Source of the DNA: Aurifilum marmelostoma
Lineage: Eukaryota; Ascomycota; Sordariomycetes; Diaporthales; Cryphonectriaceae
DNA: 64,000 nucleotides
Direction of reading: 5' to 3'
NCBI GenBank assembly: GCA_027559495.1
Contig: JAMXSV010000024.1
Coordinates: 930,001 to 994,000 of the forward strand
Shown: positions 44,058 to 53,976 of the stretch, piece by piece
How positions within the stretch are numbered: the first letter of the stretch is position 1
Layout of the letters: every line of letters begins with the position of its first letter
Translations under genes and position numbers: made by a program
Notes under the pieces: model-generated
What the model saw: the letters and a program-made list of their open reading frames with translations, nothing else
Told to the model about the DNA's origin: nothing
The model's database searches: none

Positions 44058-46035
44058 TTACAGCTTCTTCTTGATACCGTCGATGGCCTTGAGAAAGGTA
44101 TCTGCGCTCTGCGGGCTCATCTGCACAAGACACACAGATTAGGATCAGCACCGCCCATGCGCGCAAAGAATATAGGGGGGTGGGGGTAGACAAGAGACAA
44201 CAAGATGACATACCTTCATCTGGACCTGGACGTGCTTAGCTTCCTCGCCCTCGATTGCCGTGAACAGCACACTCTTCGACTTGAGGCCCTCCTTGAGCTG
44301 GAACTCCATCCTGGCAAGCATGACCGTGTTCAGTATGACGCGCAGTGTCGAGTCCTGTCTCATGAGCAGCCGGACCAGCTTGGGGTTCTCGGGCGTGCTG
44401 TTCCTCAGGACCGAGCCGTCAAAGGTCTTAGCATCGGCGGCGCCCGTCTCTGGATCAATCGTCACGGCCTCGGCGGGCACGTTGACCTTGAGTATCCCCG
44501 CGCCGCGTTCCCGCCATGCGATCTCGTCTTTGCCCTCTGCGTTGGTGGACTTGTCGAGATAGTACATCCGCGCCCGCACCTGGATGATCGAGGCCTCTCC
44601 AGCCTCGCCGTCATCGACAATCACTGCAGGAGAACGGCGATTAGTGATTCAACTCCAGCAGGTCAAAAACACGCAAGGTCATCTACTTCGTCATGTGTCT
44701 TACCTTTCTTGTACTTGGTCTTCTTCTCCTCGTCTCCGCCTGCGGGCGTCGACTCGGCCCTGCTCGCCGTGTCCTCCTTCTCACCATCCCCTCCGCTTCC
44801 GCCAGCCTCGTCTCCGTCGCTGTCGCTGCCGTCGTCATCCTCATCCTCGGCATCACTGTCTGGCGCACCAAACGGCTTCGCTGGCTTGTCACTCTTAGTG
44901 GCAAGAAGAGGAGCCCCAGGTGAGGCAAAGCTGCTGATCTTGGACCCGCCGAGCGCACCAGCAAAGGCACTCCCGCCACCGCCGCCGCCAAAAACACTGC
45001 CACTGCTGCTGCCGCCGCCAAAGCCTGAAGATGCTGAGCCATTTATGGTCCCGAATGGCGATGGCGCCGACGCATCCTTGCTGCCAAAGCTCAGCGTGGG
45101 CTTGGGCAAGGTTTCAGGCACTGCAGGCTTGCTCGAGGATGAGGAGCCGAGGGAGGCGAACGGTGAGGGTGAGGAGGATGAGCCGCCGCCACCACCACCA
45201 AAGACGCTCTTGTTGGTTCCTATCGAGGCAAATGGTGACGATGAGGAGGAGGCAAGCTTGGAGAAACCCGAGGCAGCAAAGGCAGATGCCGAGGTCTGCG
45301 GTTTCTGGTCGCCCTTGCTGGGCTGATCAGAGGCGGCAGAAGCCGATGAGGATGTCGCAGCCTGGTGAGTAAGATCATGACATGTCAGCATGAGAGGGAT
45401 AGAGAGAAAGACGGGGGGAGAGAGGACAGATCGTTTGCGGTCCTTGACATGGGCAAGGCTAAGGAAAAGCAGGAACTCACTGCCGTAGTCGTCTTGCGTA
45501 TATCCGCAGGCGGGCTCGTCTCGTCACGTGCCCTCTTCTTCTGCGGCTCTGACCGGTGCTTCTCGTCCTTCTCGTGGCCGTCGACCATGACCCAGCCTCC
45601 ATCCGAGTCAGTACCGCTGCTGACGCGATGGCCATCGCCGTCCTTGTGCTGGTCCACCTCGTCGTGCGCGCGCTTCTTCTTGGGCGAGGGGGCCCTCTTG
45701 GCGTGGGCCGGCGCGTCCCCGGCTCCCGACGATGCCGCACCACCACCACGGGACGTATCATTTCCAGATCGCAACCTCATCTCTTCGTCCTCGTCGTCGT
45801 CCTTGTTCTCGGTGCTGGGTGTTGGGCCCGGCGGGCCCTTCTTGTCGGATATGACGGTGTGCCTGAGCTCCTCCCTTGCGGCTCGCGTCTCGGCGTCCTC
45901 CACCTTGGCCTCGAGCTGGACCTGAGGGTCATCAGGTTGGGCGCGGGCGTGTCCGGCGCCAGCGGCGGCGGCGGCGGCGGGGGTGGCGGCCGAGGGCGGA
46001 GGAGGCTGCTGCTGATTGGGAGTGTCATCCGCCAT
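44058..46035 (-). CDS. RanBP3/Yrb2-like Ran-binding protein with FG motifs
   Basis: Nuclear Ran-GTP-binding cofactor of exportin-dependent export (Yrb2/Hba1/RanBP3 family). Exons on minus: 46035-45481, 45361-44704, 44623-44214 and 44120-44058, 561 residues; every junction is GT-AG and phased. Exon 1 encodes an Ala/Pro/Gln-rich start and basic clusters (KRAPSPKKKRAHDE, QKKRARDE) acting as nuclear signals. Exon 2 is a Ser/Gly-rich FG domain (SPFASIG, KSVFGGGGGG, SGFGGGSS, KPFGAPDSD) and an acidic run. Exon 3 is the Ran-binding domain: IIQVRARMYYLDK, WRERGAGILKVNV, LRLLMRQDSTLRVILN-like block and VLFTAIEGEEAKHVQVQMK. Exon 4 adds MSPQSADTFLKAIDGIKKKL. FG motifs plus a single C-terminal RanBD separate it from cytosolic Yrb1/RanBP1 and fit Yrb2 better than Nup50. 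Confidence 0.9.
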
Positions 46036-47708
46036 GTTGCCGTCTACGCGCTGTTCGTGTGGGCCTGCGTGCGTGCGTTACGTTTGCCTGTGTCCTCTCC
46101 TTGGTTCCTCGAGAAGGAGGCCGGGGCGCGCGTCTGTCCGTCTCTGGTCCGCAAACAACCGGCGGCTGGGGAGGGGGGAGCTGCTTGCTGTGCTACTTGT
46201 CGCAGGCTGGGTCTTGAAGGGGCCCCTCCTGTGCTGGGACGAGACCACAAATGTACGATAATGTCAGGGCACAGCGGGGGTTGTGGGGTGGGGATGGTAG
46301 CGAGGTGGGGTGTGAAAGGTTGTGTTTTGTTCCTGCGCAGGCAAATTCTCTGAAGAAGAAAGGTGGAAGGGATATCTGAGGTCAAAGTTGGAGTCACAGC
46401 AGAGGAAAGAAAGAAGTCGTTCCCCACCGGCCGTCCCTAATGTTCAGATGGCATTCGCTTCCAGCTGGGCGGGGTTCTGGCGCTAGCTCACTATGGTGAG
46501 CAGGCTGGCAGGGTAGCGTGTGTGTTCTGGAGTGGTGAGGTACAGGTTGCTGCTGTTACTGGGCATTAGTGTGTATTACCACAGACCGTCCTTGTAGTAG
46601 TAGGCAGTAAGGGTCGGATGAAAGGCCAGAGCCTGCAGCGATAAGGCAGCTTGGGGGGGGGGGGGGACGAGGGGTGAGGAAGAGAAAAAAAAAAAAAAAA
46701 AAAAGGTGGACGAAAGAACCGAACTGACAATCGATCAATGTATGAATTTTATGTTTTATGACAACAAGTAGGGAGTACCATGGATGTGTACATTTACGGT
46801 AGTATTGGTGGTGGCCGTGATGGTGGTGGTGGTGGTGGTGGTGTCACTACTCACTGACCAGTGCTGGTTGCTGCTGGCGCTGCATCGCTGCGCGTTGCTG
46901 GGCCTGGAATTTCCACATGAGGCAGATGAGGACCAGGGCCCCACCTGCGGGAGCAAGGTGGGGTGAACTACAAGGCAGCTGTGGGCTGCCATTGGCTCGG
47001 CACATGGGCCACTGGGCGACAGCTCGAGATTGCGCTGGACGTGGTGGGCCCTGTACCGTCCCAGACAGGACCTCCATTCTACAGCAGGGTACCCTCATCT
47101 AAATCACCAATCTATAGTCAGTTGAATTGATATATTTGATTGATAAGAAAGAGAAAAAAAGGAAAGAAGAGAAGGTTACTTTCCAGACAGTCAAATTTTA
47201 TCATAGCACAGGCTGTGTTTGTGATAACAAACTTATCGGGAAAACAATGCTCGACTGTTGCTACTACTACGAAGACCAGGCAAACACATCAACTCATAAA
47301 TGCTATTGTGATGACTGACTTGTACCTAAGGAGAAAAGATGAAGGAGAGATCAGATCGCAGGTCTTTCAAGGATCTGAAAACTCGACAAAAGACGTCTAC
47401 ATCTCATTGGCATCGTAGAGACAGTCTCAGTAGGCAGGGAGGGAGACAGACACCTGCGGAGAGACCCTAATCTTGGGTCTGCTTTGTGTCAATTTTGAGA
47501 TTTTTTTCCTTTCTGTATAACTCGGGCCTGCATGAACGTCCCCGTCATTGAGACAACAAGCCACATGCGCTGGCAGTGTGTCAAACACACCGCTCAACCG
47601 TCTACCACGCGCATCCAGCCCATCACATTCTTTTTTTTACTTCGAAAAAAGAAAATTCCCTTCTAGACCATTACGCCAGAGATGCGAGAGGGCATAAAAG
47701 ACAAGGTT
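46036..47708. other. Intergenic, RanBP3-like promoter and eIF2-alpha 3' flank
   Basis: About 1.7 kb with no supported gene. It contains G12 and A20 runs near 46655-46705 and a GGT-type repeat at 46818-46842. Short frames have no domain. Confidence 0.55.
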
Positions 47709-49099
47709 TTAGACCTCGGCAGGGATGTTGTCATCAGACTCGCTGACGCTCTCGTCACCGCTGACCTCTGCGTTCTCCCGCTCGCGCTTCTCCATCAGGG
47801 CCTGGAGCTCGGCGTCGTCGGACTCGGTGACGGCCTTGGGCTCCATCTTGACCGTGAGCTTGCCGTTGGCGGCGTCGATGCTCTCCTTGACATCTGCGAT
47901 GGCCTGCTCGAGCCTCGCGATGCCCGAGCTCTTGTCCAGGCACTGGCTGGTGAGGACGTACAGCGGTGGGGAGACGAGCCGGACCTTGATCTGGTTCTCG
48001 TCCGTGTTGTTTGCCTCGGCGCGGCTGAGAAGAGGGGGGGGGGAAGGGATTCAAATCAGCAGCTGGTTGTTCACGCGTGGATCATGGTAAGCGGCGTACC
48101 TCAGGGCAGTCTTGATGGCATCGATTCCGTCGTAGCCGAAGCAGGTGACCTCGATATCGGCACGCAGCTTGGTGGGCTGGGGCGTCAGCCTCTTGGAGAT
48201 GTAGCTCTTGAGCTCCTCCTCGATGGCCGGGCTGGGGAACTGGATATCGGTCCAGACGTCGGGGTTCCTGGTGGGAAGAAGGGGTCAGCAGGCCAAGATC
48301 TGGGGAGAGAATGTGCCGCTGGAACACAGAGAGGGCAAGGGGGATGACGTACGTGATGCTGAGCTTGAATGCGTCGATCGCGTGTCCGTATTTCCGGTTC
48401 AGAGGCCAGCCGATGGTCTCGTAAAGCTGCTCGATCGGGGTCTGGGTCTTCTCGGCCACGCTGTATCTCTTTGTCAGCCACGACACGCGCCATCAGGATA
48501 CTCACCAACGGAACTGCCGGTGGGAGGGGACCACGCACTGTCGCATTATGGAGTGGACAACCTTGCTCTTGTTGTACCTCTCATCACACTTAATGATGTC
48601 CTCGGGCGAAACACGACGCTTGGAGAGATCGATGTAACCCTTCTCCTTGTCCACTCTGAGAACGACGACAACCTCGTTTCTCCCGACGCGGATGAGCTTC
48701 TGGATGGACCGGATACGTCTTCGGGAAAGCTCAGAGAGCAAGATCATGCCGTCGCTAAGGCACCGTTAGCCGGCTGGCGCCCGGGGGCTGTTCCCAGGTC
48801 TCGGGATGGCACAAACATGTTATCGTATTCAAGGAGCTTGACGTAAGCTCCCATATCGGCGATCTGGAGGGTCACTCGTCAGCACGGTCCAGGGACCACG
48901 AACATCTGGGAGGAGAGGGGGGGGGGGGGGGTCGGCAACGGGTGGACCTACCTGCTTCACGTTCACCATGACGAAGCTATCCACCTCGGGATACTTCTCC
49001 TCTGCACCGACATTGTCAGCCAAGCGTTCCTGCGCATAGAAAAAGAACCTCCAGCTCGAGGTTGGGCTCACCGTAGAACCGACAATTCGTCAGCGACAT
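47709..49099 (-). CDS. sui2: Translation initiation factor eIF2 alpha subunit
   Basis: S1-domain subunit of eIF2, which carries initiator Met-tRNA to the 40S ribosome; its phosphorylation is the switch of the integrated stress/general amino-acid control response. Seven exons on minus: 49099-49072, 49001-48952, 48863-48817, 48754-48539, 48460-48353, 48267-48100 and 48024-47709, all GT-AG and in frame, giving 310 residues, a normal length. The start is MSLTNCRFYEEKYPEVDSFV; then IADMGAYVKLLEYDNIDGMI and LLSELSRRRIRSIQK. The regulated serine is Ser52 counting Met (Ser51 by convention). The helical domain has VAEKTQTPIEQLYETIGWPL and the C-terminal alpha-beta domain NPDVWTDIQFPSPAIEEEL. The end is acidic (GDESVSESDDN). 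The intron-rich 5' half, with exons of 28, 50 and 47 nt, is notable. Confidence 0.97.
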
Positions 49100-50530
49100 C
49101 TTGACGGCTGGTATGGACAAAGGACTGTCGTGTGCGCGGATGAGGAGGCGGCGAAAGATGGAGAGGGATCTGCTCGGGCGGTTTTTTTGTTGTCAGAAAG
49201 CAGGCACGGTCGCCTCCCGGAGAGCCTGTGCGACTGTTGAGGAAATCGGCGATGTGTGTGGGTGCGTGTGTGTTGGGGGTGCGGTCGCTGCGAGTTGCTG
49301 CCCGAGAGGTTGCTGTCGCGATTTTGAGTCACTTGGGTGGGATTTTTGGCAGCTCCTAACTTGAAAGCGCTCCCGTCAGTTTGTTCAGTCTGGAGGGGCA
49401 GGCAAAAGTTCAGAGTCGAGCCCCTCAGAAAAGAAAACCCCTGTCAGGACCAACCACCAGCCACAGACAGCCCACAGTGCAGGTGGTGGTACCAGCCACA
49501 GCACGGCCAGGCCCCGCTCACGCGCCACAATTGAACAAGCAACTCCAGACAATCATCGCCAATATTGTCGCAGCAGGCCGACCAACAATGAGAACTAATA
49601 GATATTCTTTCTTGTTAAGGCTAATAGCTCCTACACAGTACGTCGAATTACATGTCTTTGTGGATTTTTTTTCTTCTCTTTTTTTTTCTTCTCCCAAAGA
49701 TTAGCATGATTATTTATTGCATAGCAAAAAGATCTCAAACTCCCCATCTAAAACGTCAAGCCTCTTAATCCAGCTGGAAACAATCGTAGAGGCAGTTCCG
49801 TGGCCTTCTCCTGCTTCTGTCTGCTCGTCCACGCTGGACCAGGGCCTGAGGAGGATGGCCCGTGTGTGCTGCTCTCGACCTGGCCAGGCAGGGGAGGGGG
49901 GGTGTAGGCGTAGGCAGATGGCCCCTCGGATCTAATCTGCGGAGATCACGGATCAGACTCTGCCTGGTCGAGCGTGGGCGTCGACAATGTGGGGCCGAAC
50001 CCGAGACCTATTTCGGCGCAGTGCGTGGCCTCGTAAGCTCGTCGGCTGCTATTGGCCAGACTGGGCCTGCTTGCGCAATACCCTTTCTGCTTTGGGCTCC
50101 TCGTTCGTTTCGATCAGGCGCATTGTCATGATGTCGCCCTTTTTTTTTTTTTTTTTTGGCCACTTCTGGGGGGAGAGAAGGGGGGGGGGGGGGGAGAAAG
50201 AGAATGCACCTTGATTCTTTGGTCATTCCCATCCAGTCAAGAATTGTTGAGGGTTGATTTTCTTGTCCAACTAGTCGAGACTTTTTTTTATTTATTTTAT
50301 TATTATTTTCAATATTATATGAGGATTCATTGAAAGGGGGAGAGGCGGGAAGAAATAAAAAAAAAAAAAAATCACCTCTGAGGCTGAGCCGTTGGGTTCA
50401 TGCGTGTGCCGAATTGCGAATCCATACCCACTTCCAGGATTCAGACTCCATACCTACCTACCTACCCTCCCAACCTACCACCCCTTGTTCTTCTCATATC
50501 TTGCCCCCGGGGGGGGGGGAGTGTCTTTGG

Positions 50531-50566
<36 letters not shown>

Positions 50567-50807
50567 CTTCTTCTCTGCCTCTCTCTTATAATACCTCCAC
50601 AGGCCCTTGTTCTCAAGACTTGTCATCCATCATCTTGTTCCATTCCCTTCTGGGACTTTTTCTTCCCCTGTTATTCCTTTCTTCTTTTCATCTCAGTATA
50701 TTATACAGAGGAGAGAGTCACATACTTGAGTGTACTGTTTACTCGGTCTAAGAGACCTTCTCTCTCTCTCTCTCTCTTGACCAAGAAGTACAGTACTTCA
50801 ACTCACC
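49100..50807. promoter_or_regulatory. Divergent intergenic region, eIF2-alpha / His-rich protein
   Basis: About 1.7 kb between two outward-facing starts with no gene inside. It contains T and G homopolymers at 50138-50157 and 50180-50193, and a CT tract at about 50535-50562 in the probable leader of the plus-strand gene. It must contain both promoters; no specific site recognised. Confidence 0.5.
50535..50562. repeat. CT dinucleotide tract in a 5' leader
   Basis: About 13 CT units some 250 nt before the ATG at 50808; a second shorter CT tract is at 50761-50777. Pyrimidine tracts like these are common near fungal transcription starts. Confidence 0.75.
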
Positions 50808-53258
50808 ATGCGTGGTCTCCTCGAGGCCGGTGCCATCTTACTGGCACCGGCTCTGGCAGGCGCTGTCTCACTGGAAGAGGGTGAGTCCACAGGACAGGGC
50901 AGACCGATATCTCTCCCTTACCTAGATGATGAGCGGGACAGGACTGATCAGGACCGAGGCGCAGACACGATCCCGAGCGCCTTCATCACCCTTCACCTGC
51001 CTGCACCGCCGGAGGAGGACGTTCCGGCCACCGCACAAGACCTGGCCTTCCGCCTCGACATCCACGAGTCCACCGAGGCTTGCGGTCACGGCAGCGTCTC
51101 CATCAACGGCCAGGCCCTGCCCCAGGGCGGCAGCGGGTCCTTCGCCGTCGACGACGACCGCGTCGTCGATGCCTCGTGGAACCTGACCTGCGTGGCCTGG
51201 AACGATGTGCCCCAGGAGCAGCTGCTGAACCTGGTCGTCGAGTCCGTCGACGGCCACCCCGTCCAGGACGTCGGCATGACCCTGCGGTTCCAGCAGGTCG
51301 CGCCCGTCTGGATCTCGGACGTCGAGGGTTCCGCCTCCATGACCCGCGTCCACTCCGCCGAGCAGGGGGCGACGGGAGCGAGGCCTGGGTGCGAGGGAGA
51401 CGACGAGGAGGTCGACGTCGAGGCCGAGATCGCCGAGCTGGACTACCTGAGGTGGCAGGTCGCCGAGATGACCAGGCTGGTCATGGCCAAGGAGCACCGT
51501 CTCGCCAGCGCCCTGGGCCAGCCCCGCCCTCACCACGGCCCTCCCCACCCCCACCACATGCTGCAGCACTGCGACTCCATCAAGTGCGCCATCAGCGCCC
51601 TGTACCACAAGGTCAAGGACACGGCATACTCCCTCTACGACGGTGACTACTTCCCCGGCCAACACCACGGGCCCGGCCCTCACGGCATCATGTCTGGCCC
51701 TCCAGGCGGACACCACAGGCACCCGCACGGCGAGGCTCACCACCACCCACACGGCGAGGCCCACCCACATGCCGACTCGTCCTTCTTCCCGCACTCTGGC
51801 GGCCACCACAACCAAACCCGCAACGGAACGCACCCCCACCCGCCTCACTTTGCCCACCCGCCTCCGTTCTGCAAGTGTGGGCCCCAGTTCCCTCCTCAGG
51901 GCCCGCCACACGGAGGACCACATGGCTCGCACTCTCCACCACCACCACCACCACCACCACCACCACCACCACACGGTCCTCCTGATGCTTTCCACCATCA
52001 TGACCACCCCGAGGGTCCAGGGCACCACGACTCTGACCACCACGAGGGACCCTCTCCCTCATCCCACCACGACAACCACCACGGATCTGGACCCCACGGC
52101 GCCGACGCCCGCCCTCCCCACTGGAACCCCGCCCACGAAGAAGGCCACAACAAGAAGCCCGCGGGGGAAGCCAGGCCAAAGTCCTCTCAACAACACCACG
52201 CTCACGACCGCCCAGAGGACGTGCAGTCCGCCGCCGACGACACGCCGAAGCCCGACGAGAGGCCAGCCGCGGACCAGGACGCGCCCAGCTTCCCCCCGGA
52301 GCCGCCCACAGAGGCCGAGGCCGAGCTCCGACGGGACCCGTACTACGAGGAGAACCACCCGCCCCACCTCGGCCCCGAGGACGACCACTCCCACGACGGC
52401 CCTCCCTTTGAGCACGACGGACCACCCCCGCCCCCACCACCTTTCGACCACGACGGCCCCCAGGGCCACCACCGCGGCGGGCCCCCGCACGGCCTGATCC
52501 TCATGCACATCGCCTCCGCCGCCGCCTCCGTCATCCTCCTAGGCATCTTCGTCCGCGTCCTGCACCAGCGCTGCGCCGCCCGGCCCTCGCCGCGCCGCAG
52601 GAGCTACTCGGGCGCCGCCGCCGCCGCCGCCCCCGCCCCCTGGTACAAGAAGATCATCTTCGGCCCGCGCTGCCGGCACCACGATGACGACGACGACGAG
52701 GAGGAGAAGGAGGCCATGCTGCGCGACTGCGACTCGGACTGCGCCTCCGCCGAGGGCGACGAGGACGTCGTGGCCCGCGACATCTCCAGCTTCCGCACCG
52801 CCGCCGAGGTCGTCGGCGAGATGGTCGCCGCAGAGGACGCCCGCCTGAGGATGATGATGACGACGACGACGACGACGATGGCCGCGCCCGCCCCGCCCCT
52901 GTCGTCATCATATGGCCCCTCGCCCGCGCACTCGAGACACCCCAGCAGCAACAGCGCGCACCAGCCCCTGGGCCCCTCCTCCGCCGCCGCCGCCGCCGCC
53001 GCCGCCGTCCTTCCCCTGCCCATCACCATCCCCAGCCTCCACCACGCCCACGCCCACGCCCACGCCGCCATGTTCCCTCCCAGCCCTCACCACCACGACG
53101 ACGACGAAGAGGTCCTCCCGGCCTACCAGGAGGCAGACCGCGGCGACGACGACGACGAGAGCGACGTCGCGTCCAGCCTCATGGCCGACGGCTACCGCCC
53201 TGGCTGCTCCGGCACGTACACGCCTCCCGAGTCTGGGTGGCTCGCAGGGCGCCGGTAA
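50808..53258 (+). CDS. Secreted-facing His/Pro-rich single-pass membrane protein, unknown function
   Basis: A single exon of 816 residues. Residues 1-19 (MRGLLEAGAILLAPALAGA) are a good signal peptide. The next 180 residues form a folded-looking region with cysteines (STEACGHGSVSING, ASWNLTCVAWNDV) resembling a small beta domain, then a helix (EIAELDYLRWQVAEMTRLVMAKE) and CDSIKCAISALYHKVKDTAY. Residues of about 235-560 are dominated by His, Pro and Gly (repeated HPHGEAHHHPHGEAHPH, a Pro12 run and many HH pairs). A membrane helix follows at about 562-585 (GLILMHIASAAASVILLGIF), then a basic stop-transfer segment and a roughly 230-residue acidic, Ala- and His-rich tail. The layout suggests a plasma-membrane or wall-facing protein whose ectodomain could bind transition metals; that function is inference. 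I know no named family for it. Confidence 0.85.
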   Translation: MRGLLEAGAILLAPALAGAVSLEEGESTGQGRPISLPYLDDERDRTDQDRGADTIPSAFITLHLPAPPEEDVPATAQDLAFRLDIHESTEACGHGSVSINGQALPQGGSGSFAVDDDRVVDASWNLTCVAWNDVPQEQLLNLVVESVDGHPVQDVGMTLRFQQVAPVWISDVEGSASMTRVHSAEQGATGARPGCEGDDEEVDVEAEIAELDYLRWQVAEMTRLVMAKEHRLASALGQPRPHHGPPHPHHMLQHCDSIKCAISALYHKVKDTAYSLYDGDYFPGQHHGPGPHGIMSGPPGGHHRHPHGEAHHHPHGEAHPHADSSFFPHSGGHHNQTRNGTHPHPPHFAHPPPFCKCGPQFPPQGPPHGGPHGSHSPPPPPPPPPPPPHGPPDAFHHHDHPEGPGHHDSDHHEGPSPSSHHDNHHGSGPHGADARPPHWNPAHEEGHNKKPAGEARPKSSQQHHAHDRPEDVQSAADDTPKPDERPAADQDAPSFPPEPPTEAEAELRRDPYYEENHPPHLGPEDDHSHDGPPFEHDGPPPPPPPFDHDGPQGHHRGGPPHGLILMHIASAAASVILLGIFVRVLHQRCAARPSPRRRSYSGAAAAAAPAPWYKKIIFGPRCRHHDDDDDEEEKEAMLRDCDSDCASAEGDEDVVARDISSFRTAAEVVGEMVAAEDARLRMMMTTTTTTMAAPAPPLSSSYGPSPAHSRHPSSNSAHQPLGPSSAAAAAAAAVLPLPITIPSLHHAHAHAHAAMFPPSPHHHDDDEEVLPAYQEADRGDDDDESDVASSLMADGYRPGCSGTYTPPESGWLAGRR

Positions 53259-53976
53259 CATTCTGGGAGACACAAAGAACTAGAAAGTCTGTCCTGTCGT
53301 GGAGGAGGAGTAGGGAGGAGGAGGAGGAGGAGGAGGAGAGGGAAGGGGGGGCGGTAGTTGTCCCCCCCCCCCCTCTATGCATGGCGCGCACCGAGATACC
53401 CTTGTTGATCAAGACATAAGTAGTACTGTTCTTTGACCCGCGCACACACACACACACAATTTTTTTCAAATCTGCCATTGCACCTAGAGGAAGCCGGGAT
53501 AGGGCTGCCTTTGGACCCTGTTCATTATTTTTCTTTTGTCGTCTTCGAGGGGAGAGACTCATTTCTTATTTGGCTGTACGATATTGAGGTGGAAAGTATT
53601 ATATACTTATATTTCAAAGACATTTTCTTATAACACACACACACACACATTATTCATCCTTGCTATTATGAAGTGAATATCATTCATTTATTTTGTTTTT
53701 CAATGTGAACCACCTCGCAGCACACCATATAGGTGAACGCCCCCGATGTTCCCATGCTGTCTAAAGCTTGCCCCATAGGTTGTATAACTTCTATGGAAGA
53801 CGACCATCACCATGCTGCCCCACTAACAACCATCCTTCAATTGCTATCGCAGGAAGCGCGAGAGAGAGCTGTGTGTATCCAGGCAATATTCCTCAAAAAA
53901 AAAAAAAAATGATGAGTTCTTCCAACGCCCTCACACGCTCAGTGCAGAGCGCCCTTTCCAACTCCTTCTTCGCTCC
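53259..53976. other. Convergent intergenic region
   Basis: Spacer between the His-rich gene stop and the DCL1 stop. It has GAG and C10 runs near 53304-53371 and CA repeats near 53442 and 53634. No gene seen. Confidence 0.6.
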
